The notes: generated from the sequence alone by a model not told the origin. A stretch of DNA of 7,257 nt from Prolixibacteraceae bacterium (GCA_003537645.1 DPRM01000045.1:57120-64376), one strand, 5' to 3'; counted from the first letter of the stretch, positions 1-5,176 are shown. Translations and numbers: made by a program.

Positions 1-493
1 CACGCGCCCCTTGCGAGACGCGACGCCAATTGGGAAAGTCCAAATACAAGTGCAACTGACGTTTCAATCCACGCGCCCCTTGCGAGACGCGACTTAACCC
101 CACGCTTCGATCGATGCGACAACCTGGTTTCAATCCACGCGCCCCTTGCGAGACGCGACTTTGTCCGTTAAAAATCATGAGTAAAGGCTGATAGTTTCAA
201 TCCACGCGCCCCTTGCGAGACGCGACCTTTTCACGCTTTTCATCCCAGTAGTTTGATGGTGTTTCAATCCACGCGCCCCTTGCGAGACGCGACCTCATAG
301 GTAAACCTCCTCTCCGCAGACTTCGTGTTTCAATCCACGCGCCCCTTGCGAGACGCGACGTCGAAATTACAGGCTCGTAACTAACCGGCATCGTTTCAAT
401 CCACGCGCCCCTTGCGAGACGCGACACGACAAAGGAAACCTCGATGATTCGTTGATGCAGGTTTCAATCCACGCGCCCCTTGCGAGACGCGAC
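1..493 (-). CRISPR. Type I-C CRISPR array, 7 full repeats plus 1 clipped, 7 spacers
   Basis: Identical 33-nt repeats lie at 61-93, 127-159, 194-226, 261-293, 327-359, 393-425 and 461-493. A clipped copy (last 24 nt) lies at 1-24, so the array continues to the left. Spacers are 25-60 (36 nt), 94-126 (33), 160-193 (34), 227-260 (34), 294-326 (33), 360-392 (33) and 426-460 (35). On the minus strand each repeat begins GTCGCG and ends TGGATTGAAAC, the usual type I-C ending, so the array is transcribed leftward like the cas genes and the leader-proximal repeat is 461-493. Within the repeat, CGCGTCTC and GGGGCGCG can pair over 8 bp (two G-U pairs) around a GCAA loop, leaving an 11-nt tail that fits the type I-C crRNA 5' handle made by Cas5c. 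No repeat shows a mutation, so no degenerate trailer end is in view. Confidence 0.98.
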
Positions 494-663
494 TGTATGT
501 TATTTAAAACATTGTTTATTAGTACGATAAAAGTACAATTCCGCTATCCTGTTTAAACAATCAGGAGTAAGACACAAAAAATTCAGGATACTGGCGTTAA
601 GTTGTTACTATTCAACATTCGCCGATGTTCCTGTATTTTTATGAGTGCATAAGGTACGCGGAA
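494..663 (-). promoter_or_regulatory. CRISPR leader between cas2 and the first repeat
   Basis: This AT-rich non-coding stretch separates the cas2 stop from the leader-proximal repeat, the normal place for a leader that carries the array promoter and directs Cas1-Cas2 integration at 493/494. I see no good ORF. It contains short symmetric motifs: TATCCTG at 545-551 facing CAGGATA at 584-590, a direct repeat TCAGGA at 561-566 and 583-588 (22 bp apart), another TCCTG at 629-633, and GTAC/GTAC around an AT-rich centre at 522-535. These could be protein-binding sites, but that is inference. No convincing promoter of the Bacteroidota type (TTTG and TAnnTTTG boxes) and no hairpin followed by a T run could be picked out, so the start of array transcription and any end of the cas transcript are not located. 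Confidence 0.75.
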
Positions 664-954
664 CTATAAAATCAGGGTTCCTTCCGGATCGTAACTTTCT
701 TTATGCCCTACATGCTCAATCCTATTTTTAAAATTGTTGCCCAGAAAATAATACCGAAGACTATCAGTTTCAGGATTATAAATAGATTCGAGCCGGTGGC
801 GCAATTCGGCAAAAATGGCAGGATCGACCAAACACTCGAATACTGAATTTTGAACCCGCTGGCCAAAGTTAACACATTGTTTGGCAATTTGTCTCAAACG
901 TTTACGACCCGCCGGGGTCACTGTTTCCACATCATAAGTTATCAGCACCATCAT
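664..954 (-). CDS. cas2: CRISPR-associated endonuclease Cas2 (type I-C)
   Basis: Cas2 is the small ferredoxin-fold partner that dimerises between two Cas1 dimers to form the spacer-integration complex. The 96-residue protein opens with a beta strand ending in YDV (Asp8, the conserved metal-site Asp of the family). It then carries the I-C-type blocks GRKRLRQIAK (16-25), GQRVQNSVFECLVD (31-44) and SLRYYFLG (65-72), and closes with EHVGHKESYDPEGTLIL. Length is normal. Two adjacent ATG codons (952-954 and 949-951) compete as start, and neither has a Shine-Dalgarno sequence. The gene follows cas1 after only 14 nt, so the two are almost certainly co-transcribed and perhaps translationally coupled. 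It is the last cas gene, and the leader and array follow directly. Confidence 0.97.
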   Translation of the reverse strand: MMVLITYDVETVTPAGRKRLRQIAKQCVNFGQRVQNSVFECLVDPAIFAELRHRLESIYNPETDSLRYYFLGNNFKNRIEHVGHKESYDPEGTLIL

Positions 955-968
955 AAGATATTGATTTT

Positions 969-2000
969 CTATTTATTTACAAAAACCGGATAATTGTCGA
1001 TGTCGCCTCGAATAAACCTTGCCATAAGCATGGCTTGTGCATAGGGCAGCAAGCCTACAGGTATAGCAATCTGAAGATAAGGATGTTGTATCTCTTCTTG
1101 TTTTCGTTTTTGCCAGGCCGTCAATACTTCCTTACGCGTATCGTCGGTCATCAGAACTCCACCGGCTTCGTTTCCTTTAAATCCACGTTTGTTGATTTGC
1201 TTTCGGTTAATCAGCGATAAAACCAGACGATCGGCCAGATAAGGTCGGAATTCTTCCATCATATCCAATGCAAGACTTGCACGCCCGGGGCGATCTGTAT
1301 GGAAAAACCCAACACACGGATCGAGGCCAACACTTTCCAATGCTGCACGGACTTCGTGCATCAATAGCGTATATATGAAGGAAAGCAGTGCGTTTACGTT
1401 ATCTTTCGGAGGTCGCCGGTTGCGGCCATTCATGAAAAAATCGTCCTTTTGTGCAAGGATCAACTGATCAAAAACTCCAAAATAGGACTGCGCCGCTTCA
1501 CCTTCAACACCTCTTAAAACTTCAGAAGAAGAAGTTCGCAAAACCTGCTTTTGTTTCAATGCCAGCAATTGAATGGCTGATTCGAGTGTGGACGATTTGT
1601 TTTCGGGATTTTGCTCCCGAAACGAACGCTGAAGCACGGTCCGGCAATTTGCCAGTTTACCGGCAACAAACAGTTTTGCCAGACTAACCGATTGTTCCTG
1701 ATTGTCGGCTATCCGATATTGTTTACGGCGCAACAAAACATTTCCTGAAACGGCACCCTGTATCCGGCACAGAAATCGTCCATGTTCGGTCAAAAAGCTC
1801 AATGCTACATTGCGCTCGGCACACAAATGCATGAGACCCGGGCTTGCACCCATGTAGCCAAAACAGACTATTCCTTCGATATTGTGAATGGGTATTCTGA
1901 ATTTCTCTTTGTCGTCAACCCGAATAACCACATTTTCACCGTCCTTCGCCAAATACGATTCGGGAGTAGTTATATACAATGTATTCAATAGTTTTCTCAT
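969..2000 (-). CDS. cas1: CRISPR-associated integrase Cas1 (type I-C)
   Basis: Cas1 is the metal-dependent integrase that inserts prespacers at the leader end of the array. The start is the ATG at 1998-2000, giving MRKLLNTLYITTPESYL, the usual beginning of I-C Cas1, and a 343-residue product of normal length. The open frame continues upstream to about 2150, but only because the REP palindrome there has no stop in this frame. The N-terminal beta domain includes IPIHNIEGIVCFG (36-48). The catalytic helical domain shows the expected residues: Glu166 in RGVEGEAAQSYF, His234 in GFFHTDRPGR, and Asp246/Glu249 in LALDMMEEFRP. The start region is A-rich without a Shine-Dalgarno sequence. The upstream junction with cas4 is filled by the REP composite at 2017-2077, which could influence expression; cas2 follows closely. 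I see no sign of inactivation. Confidence 0.98.
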   Translation of the reverse strand: MRKLLNTLYITTPESYLAKDGENVVIRVDDKEKFRIPIHNIEGIVCFGYMGASPGLMHLCAERNVALSFLTEHGRFLCRIQGAVSGNVLLRRKQYRIADNQEQSVSLAKLFVAGKLANCRTVLQRSFREQNPENKSSTLESAIQLLALKQKQVLRTSSSEVLRGVEGEAAQSYFGVFDQLILAQKDDFFMNGRNRRPPKDNVNALLSFIYTLLMHEVRAALESVGLDPCVGFFHTDRPGRASLALDMMEEFRPYLADRLVLSLINRKQINKRGFKGNEAGGVLMTDDTRKEVLTAWQKRKQEEIQHPYLQIAIPVGLLPYAQAMLMARFIRGDIDNYPVFVNK

Positions 2001-2016
2001 TTTATTCTCAATTTTT

Positions 2017-2077
2017 AGTCCGGGCGCGACTTTGAGTCGCACTCGGACTTTATTTGACTTTAAGTCGCGCCCGGACT
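2017..2077. repeat. Composite REP-like palindrome at the cas4-cas1 junction
   Basis: A 31-bp imperfect hairpin (2018-2048; arms around GCGACT and AGTCGC with a TTG loop, one C.A mismatch, one G.T pair) is followed after 13 nt by a single arm. The outer arms AGTCCGGGCGCGACTT (2017-2032) and AAGTCGCGCCCGGACT (2062-2077) are perfect 16-bp complements. The first arm can therefore pair either with its near neighbour (imperfect) or with the far arm (perfect), giving two mutually exclusive structures. The last base overlaps the cas4 stop codon (2077-2079), and the element ends 17 bp before the cas1 start. It is the same family as the elements at 2786-2849, 3228-3318 and 3555-3664. It lacks a T run, so it does not look like a simple intrinsic terminator. 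Confidence 0.93.
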
Positions 2078-2766
2078 CAATCGGAGCCGCACTCGTACTC
2101 AATTTCAAACATATTTCTAAGGTAATCATCCACTTTGCGCGGGTTGGCAAATGCCTTTGGGTTACAAATTTCGACCAATGAACATGCCCGGCAATGCGAC
2201 TTGTAAATAGCTAAAGGCGTAGTTCCTGATTCAAAAAGTTCGTGCATTTGCCGTGCATAATTTTCAACTCTACTCCGAAGATCCTGACTGAAAACTACTT
2301 CATGCCGGTGGCGGGTTTCACCATAAAATAAGTAACCTTTACCAATATTCAGGTTTTCGCCATACATCTCTTCGAGGCAAATTGCCTGCGCACAAAGTTG
2401 TACTTCGTCACGTTGGTCGGGTTTGGGTTTCCCTCGTTTGTATTCAACCGGTATCGGATTCCACTTTCCGGCATAATTGTTTAATTCAATACCTTCTCCG
2501 GATTCCGACCGGATAAACTCTACCACATCGGCCACACCGTACAATCCCAATTCGAACGAAACCATTGAAACAGAGCGCAGTGTAATTACATTTCCGCGAA
2601 CTTCGCTGGCAAAAGGATCGTCAACACGCTGGTGCATGTGTGCCCCCTCAACGGTTCGCATATTTTCGTGCCACTGTTGCTCTATGTGGATCAATGCCCA
2701 TTGCCGCTCACAAAAGGCAATGTGCTGAATACCTGATAGCATTATAAGATCGTCGTCGGAGTACAT
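2077..2766 (-). CDS. cas4: CRISPR-associated exonuclease Cas4 (type I-C)
   Basis: Cas4 is a RecB-fold, Fe-S nuclease that works with Cas1-Cas2 to trim prespacers and keep PAM orientation. The ATG at 2764-2766 gives MYSDDDLIMLSGIQHIAFC, the usual I-C beginning, and a 229-residue protein. An in-frame ATG at 2853 exists only because the REP composite upstream lacks stops in this frame. The four cluster cysteines are visible: Cys19 in FCERQW, and Cys192, Cys195 and Cys201 in HCRACSLVEICNPK. Nuclease-type residues are Asp80 (GVADVVEF), Glu108 and Lys110 (VEYKRGK) and the QRDEVQLCAQA block (118-128). There is no Shine-Dalgarno sequence; the start is preceded by an A-rich run. The gene is boxed in by REP composites on both sides, and its last residues, YECGSD, are encoded by a degenerate REP arm (2084-2098). 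Core residues are intact, so it is probably functional. Confidence 0.97.
   Translation of the reverse strand: MYSDDDLIMLSGIQHIAFCERQWALIHIEQQWHENMRTVEGAHMHQRVDDPFASEVRGNVITLRSVSMVSFELGLYGVADVVEFIRSESGEGIELNNYAGKWNPIPVEYKRGKPKPDQRDEVQLCAQAICLEEMYGENLNIGKGYLFYGETRHRHEVVFSQDLRSRVENYARQMHELFESGTTPLAIYKSHCRACSLVEICNPKAFANPRKVDDYLRNMFEIEYECGSD
2084..2098. repeat. Degenerate single REP arm inside the 3' end of cas4
   Basis: These 15 bases match the right arm of the neighbouring REP hairpin (2034-2048) at 13 positions. They encode most of the last residues of Cas4 just before the stop. This suggests that an older REP insertion or duplication supplied the C-terminal tail and stop codon. The match is short, so chance similarity is possible. 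Confidence 0.5.
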
Positions 2767-2785
2767 ATTTGTTTCATTTTTATTG

Positions 2786-2849
2786 AAGTCCGGGCGCGAC
2801 TCTAAGTCGCACTCGGACTCGTTGCTTGTGTTAAGTCGCGCCCGGACTT
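2786..2849. repeat. Composite REP-like palindrome at the RAYT-cas4 junction
   Basis: Same architecture as the 2017-2077 element. A 31-bp hairpin (2788-2818, loop CTA) is followed after a 15-nt linker by one further arm. The outer arms AAGTCCGGGCGCGACT (2786-2801) and AGTCGCGCCCGGACTT (2834-2849) are perfect 16-bp complements, so alternative foldings compete. It occupies nearly all of the 89 bp between the RAYT stop and the cas4 start, ending 6 bp from the RAYT stop. The linkers of the two composites differ in sequence while the arms are kept, as expected if structure is what is conserved. Confidence 0.93.
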
Positions 2850-2855
2850 GCACTG

Positions 2856-3521
2856 CTAAACAATTCGAAGCCCAAATTCCTGAATTCTGTTTCTGTTTAT
2901 CAGGGTTCCTTTCCGTTCACCAATAAAATCGGAATAGGAAGAAAACTCCCAATCTTCGGGTCTTTTAACCAAACCATCTTTTACCGGATTATACAGAATG
3001 TAATTGAAGCAAACATTCGGGTATTCAATATCAGTATCATTAATCGAAAATTCTGTAATTCCCATGTTTGTAATCCAACCGAGAGATATTCCATCCATTT
3101 CAGTCAGGCAAACAGCTTTTGTTTCAGACCTAAAAAGCGATCCGCTCCAATTTTGCTGTTTATTAATTGCACGTGTGTATGACGCAAGCATAATTCCAAT
3201 TGACTTGTTGAAACTAATTAGCTCACCATTCCGGATCCGACTTTGAGTCGGGCTCGGAATGGGCGGAATTGGCACATCCAATTTACTCCGGGCGCGACTT
3301 TGAGTCGCACCCGGAGTATGCTCAATCTCAACATGGTTCACATGCACCATCAGATGAAAATGATTGGGCATTAAACACCACACCAGAATATCGGCAAATG
3401 GCAAAACATGTTTGTTGACTTTTCGAAGAAAAAAAAGATAATTCTCTCTGTCAAAAAATATCTTTTGCCGGTTATTTTCCTGGTTATAAATATGATATAA
3501 ATGACCAGTTTCGAATTGCAT
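2856..3521 (-). CDS. REP-associated tyrosine transposase (RAYT, TnpA_REP / Y1 HUH family)
   Basis: RAYTs are single-copy HUH-superfamily relatives of the IS200/IS605 transposase that cut single-stranded REP palindromes through a tyrosine nucleophile. The 221-residue protein begins MQFETGHLYHIYNQ and carries the metal-binding HUH motif in MPNHFHLMVHV (His54, His56). The probable catalytic Tyr115 lies in SYTRAINKQ. The family's C-terminal block NYILYNPVKDGLVKRPEDWEFSSY (173-196) is complete, so the gene looks intact. Residues about 68-98, between the HUH motif and the tyrosine helix, are unusual: they contain two TQSRxR peptides encoded by two REP hairpins lying in frame inside the gene. The gene is co-oriented with the cas operon, sits between cas7c and cas4, and has REPs on both sides, the typical RAYT setting. 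No own promoter or Shine-Dalgarno sequence is evident, so it may be expressed by read-through. Confidence 0.92.
   Translation of the reverse strand: MQFETGHLYHIYNQENNRQKIFFDRENYLFFLRKVNKHVLPFADILVWCLMPNHFHLMVHVNHVEIEHTPGATQSRARSKLDVPIPPIPSPTQSRIRNGELISFNKSIGIMLASYTRAINKQQNWSGSLFRSETKAVCLTEMDGISLGWITNMGITEFSINDTDIEYPNVCFNYILYNPVKDGLVKRPEDWEFSSYSDFIGERKGTLINRNRIQEFGLRIV
3228..3260. repeat. REP-like palindrome inside the RAYT gene (copy 1)
   Basis: A 33-bp imperfect palindrome with arms starting ATTCCGG and ending CTCGGAAT around CCGACT-TTG-AGTCGG. It encodes RAYT residues about 88-98 (IPSPTQSRIRN). Relative to the junction copies, the inner pair is changed on both sides (GCGACT/AGTCGC to CCGACT/AGTCGG), which keeps pairing. 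Its outer arms ATTCC/GGAAT match those of the 3555-3664 copies. Confidence 0.9.
3284..3318. repeat. REP-like palindrome inside the RAYT gene (copy 2)
   Basis: This is the most regular copy: 16-base arms from TACTCCGGG to CCCGGAGTA with a TTG loop and only one mismatch (C opposite A). It encodes RAYT residues about 68-80, including GATQSRARSK. It is offset from copy 1 by 57 bp (19 codons), so both are read in the same frame and give the same TQSRxR wording. Confidence 0.92.
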
Positions 3522-3554
3522 ATTGTGATCAATTTATGGTTGTAATGCTATCTC

Positions 3555-3587
3555 ATTCCGAGTCCGACTTGGAGACGGGCCCGGAAT
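3555..3587. repeat. REP-like palindrome upstream of the RAYT gene
   Basis: A 33-bp imperfect palindrome with ATTCC and GGAAT ends and a CCGACT/AGACGG inner stem. It is more diverged than the other copies, with two mismatches and one G-T pair. It lies 34 bp upstream of the RAYT start, in the 152-bp gap after cas7c. A small additional inverted repeat, AATTAC (3585-3590) with GTAATT (3601-3606), overlaps its right edge. Confidence 0.85.
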
Positions 3588-3606
3588 TACAGCATCTTCG
3601 GTAATT

Positions 3607-3664
3607 ATTCCGAGCGCGACCAAGTCCAAATATTCCGAGCGCGACTTAAAGTCGCACCCGGAAT
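3607..3664. repeat. REP single arm plus full REP palindrome just after cas7c
   Basis: A lone arm, ATTCCGAGCGCGAC (3607-3620), is followed after 11 nt by a full 33-bp palindrome (3632-3664) starting with the same 14 bases, with a GCGACT/AGTCGC stem and GGAAT end. The palindrome lies 9 bp from the cas7c stop, so the cas7c transcript would carry this hairpin immediately after its coding region. The lone arm can also pair with the right arm of the full copy, another alternative-fold arrangement. Confidence 0.9.
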
Positions 3665-3673
3665 AACAGCAGA

Positions 3674-4792
3674 TTAAATCATTTCAATTACTTCAACTCC
3701 TGATGGAATGGAAGCCTTATCGATGGAAACGGAATAATCACTAAATGAACGCGGTGGTTTATTCGGATCTTTCTTTTCTATTTTGATGGCATCGAAAAGC
3801 TGATGTGCCGACGCATTGCCTAGTGCTGTTGAATGTTTGAAAACGATTAGTTTACAGGTACTCATCATTCCACGGGCAGCTGAATGGTCATGATCGAACA
3901 TATTCTTCAATGCTTCCCAGAAAAGAGTGAGATCATCTTCATTAAAACCTGTTTGAGCTGCCAAATGAGCGGATATAAAACCTTTGGAGAAATATAACCC
4001 ATAAGGAATAGTAAACTTACGCCCCATGGTACGGTTGTCGCCACCCTGTTTTTCGGCTTCGGCTTCAGTTGCCACGGCCATACGGGTAATGCTGTGTTCA
4101 AGAGCCACAACCGGATCGACCGAACGTCCAAAAGTGAATTGGATCGGGCCACGAACTTGACCACAATTGGGAGCCGACTTTAAAGCAAGAACTGCTCCAA
4201 AAGTGCGAATATCGTAGAAATTTTTACACATCCATTCTCTCCCCTTTTCAGTTTCTTCTGCCTTGGGCTTTCTAGATTTCACTGACTTAGCCAAATTGTC
4301 AATAAACAACTTCGCATCTTTATTATTACTTGCAAAATCCTTATTTTCTTTCCAAAAATCAGTAAGTAATTTCTTGTCAAAATCAAAAGCTACATTTAAG
4401 AATGTTTCAGTTTCCCCATCTTCATTATCATCAGAAACAAGACTCAATCCATCGGGAAGATTTAAATCAGATAGTTTCTCTGCCATTTCGTTTGAGATTT
4501 TCTGTTTTCCACCTTCACCCAATTCAATTCCTAAATCTTTAAATGCTTCAACATGGGCTCTTCCCAAAACAGCTTTTTCTTTGACATAGATATCAAATGG
4601 TTTTTGAGCGTTCTGTACAATTTGTACAAAGTTTCTCACTTTGCGTTTCAAGCAAACATCAGTAACCAGACCCATTCCGGTTTCGGCATCAACGCGTGGC
4701 AAGTTTCCAGCATCGGGGTCACCATTGGGGTTTCCGTCTGTAACATCGAACAATAAAGCAAAATCGTATCGGTATTTAATTAATTCGCTCAT
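3674..4792 (-). CDS. cas7c: Cas7c (Csd2) backbone subunit of type I-C Cascade
   Basis: Cas7c coats the spacer part of the crRNA and forms the backbone of the I-C surveillance complex. The N-terminus has the family signature VTDGNPNGDPDAGNLPR (17-33) followed by GLVTDVCLKRKVRN (41-54). The C-terminal half has WMCKNFYDIRTFGAV (187-201), CGQVRGPIQ (210-218), LEHSITRMAV (231-240), DNRTMGRK (252-259), PYGLY (263-267) and HDHSAARG (301-308). At 372 residues it is clearly longer than the roughly 290 usual for Csd2. The excess lies in one place, about residues 90-183, a charged Lys/Glu/Asp-rich segment where other Cas7c proteins have a short linker. The frame is open throughout, so it is an insertion and not a frameshift. 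The start ATG (4790-4792) has AGGAG 8 nt upstream. It follows cas8c by 18 bp and precedes the REP/RAYT cluster. Confidence 0.96.
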   Translation of the reverse strand: MSELIKYRYDFALLFDVTDGNPNGDPDAGNLPRVDAETGMGLVTDVCLKRKVRNFVQIVQNAQKPFDIYVKEKAVLGRAHVEAFKDLGIELGEGGKQKISNEMAEKLSDLNLPDGLSLVSDDNEDGETETFLNVAFDFDKKLLTDFWKENKDFASNNKDAKLFIDNLAKSVKSRKPKAEETEKGREWMCKNFYDIRTFGAVLALKSAPNCGQVRGPIQFTFGRSVDPVVALEHSITRMAVATEAEAEKQGGDNRTMGRKFTIPYGLYFSKGFISAHLAAQTGFNEDDLTLFWEALKNMFDHDHSAARGMMSTCKLIVFKHSTALGNASAHQLFDAIKIEKKDPNKPPRSFSDYSVSIDKASIPSGVEVIEMI

Positions 4793-4800
4793 AATATAAT

Positions 4801-4805
4801 CTCCT
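4801..4805 (-). promoter_or_regulatory. Shine-Dalgarno site of cas7c
   Basis: AGGAG on the minus strand ends 8 nt before the cas7c ATG, an ideal spacing. This fixes the start and contrasts with cas4, cas1, cas2 and the RAYT gene, which have only A/T-rich leaders. It may reflect the need for many Cas7c copies per complex, though that is inference. Confidence 0.7.
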
Positions 4806-4810
4806 ATTTT

Positions 4811-5176
4811 TTAATTGTTTTTTTCTTTTTTGGTAAATAAATCCTGACGTTGATGGTAATAACCAATGGCAAAGCGGCTTTGATCGTCTAATGATAGATG
4901 TGCGGGTAAACCATTACTGTCAACACCAGCCATAACCTCCTGAATCATTTTTTCATAGTACGTTTTACTGCCTCCTCCAAGTTTGGCTAAATGGTGGTTC
5001 GAAAGATTTAACAACCGCCCGAAAACGGTTATCGGCGTACTTGAAGCAGCGCCATAGTATCGGTCTTTAATGGTTGTATTAATGCCAGGCTGCGCATCTT
5101 CCTGAATTTTTTCGAGCACAGCAAACAGGCGACCACAGAGGTAGCCCTGGTTTTTGTTTTCTAAATCGAGTGACAT
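4811..5176 (-). CDS. cas11c: Probable Cas11c small subunit from an internal start within cas8c
   Basis: In studied type I-C systems the small subunit Cas11c is made by translation from an internal start in the 3' part of cas8c, and it lines the Cascade belly. Here an in-frame ATG at 5174-5176 (Met465 of Cas8c) begins MSLDLENKNQGYLCGRLFAVL and would give a 121-residue product, matching the expected size. It lies exactly where the conserved helical C-terminal domain begins. No Shine-Dalgarno sequence is present; the preceding bases are A-rich (AAACGAAAAACTTATTACC), which is common for Bacteroidota starts. Upstream in-frame ATG codons are far away (Met246), so this is the only sensible internal start. 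Production of the protein is inferred from position and family precedent. Confidence 0.7.
   Translation of the reverse strand: MSLDLENKNQGYLCGRLFAVLEKIQEDAQPGINTTIKDRYYGAASSTPITVFGRLLNLSNHHLAKLGGGSKTYYEKMIQEVMAGVDSNGLPAHLSLDDQSRFAIGYYHQRQDLFTKKEKNN

Noticed and set aside
197..427. Open frame on the minus strand across the CRISPR array, with a repeated SRLARGAWIET peptide
   Set aside because: It is simply the CRISPR repeat and spacers translated; lengths happen to keep the frame open for a short way.
614..629. Hairpin AACAT/ATGTT after cas2 as an intrinsic terminator
   Set aside because: The stem is only 5 bp and no T run follows on the minus strand.
2001..2150. Longer N-terminus for Cas1 starting at 2150
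   Set aside because: The extra 50 residues are translated REP and the end of cas4; the family start MRKLLNTLY lies at 2000.
2767..2853. Longer N-terminus for Cas4 starting at 2853
   Set aside because: The extra 29 residues are translated REP composite; the family start MYSDDDLIMLSG lies at 2766.
3555..3664. REP cluster as a second, degenerate CRISPR array
   Set aside because: Units are individually palindromic, irregularly spaced, in mixed combinations, and lack the GGATTGAAAC end; they fit REPs next to a RAYT.
3522..3673. A separate promoter for the RAYT gene
   Set aside because: No recognisable Bacteroidota promoter boxes stand out; the gap is almost wholly REP sequence.
3674..4792. Long cas7c as a frameshifted or fused pseudogene
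   Set aside because: The frame is open and the conserved blocks before and after the extension are complete and in the right order.
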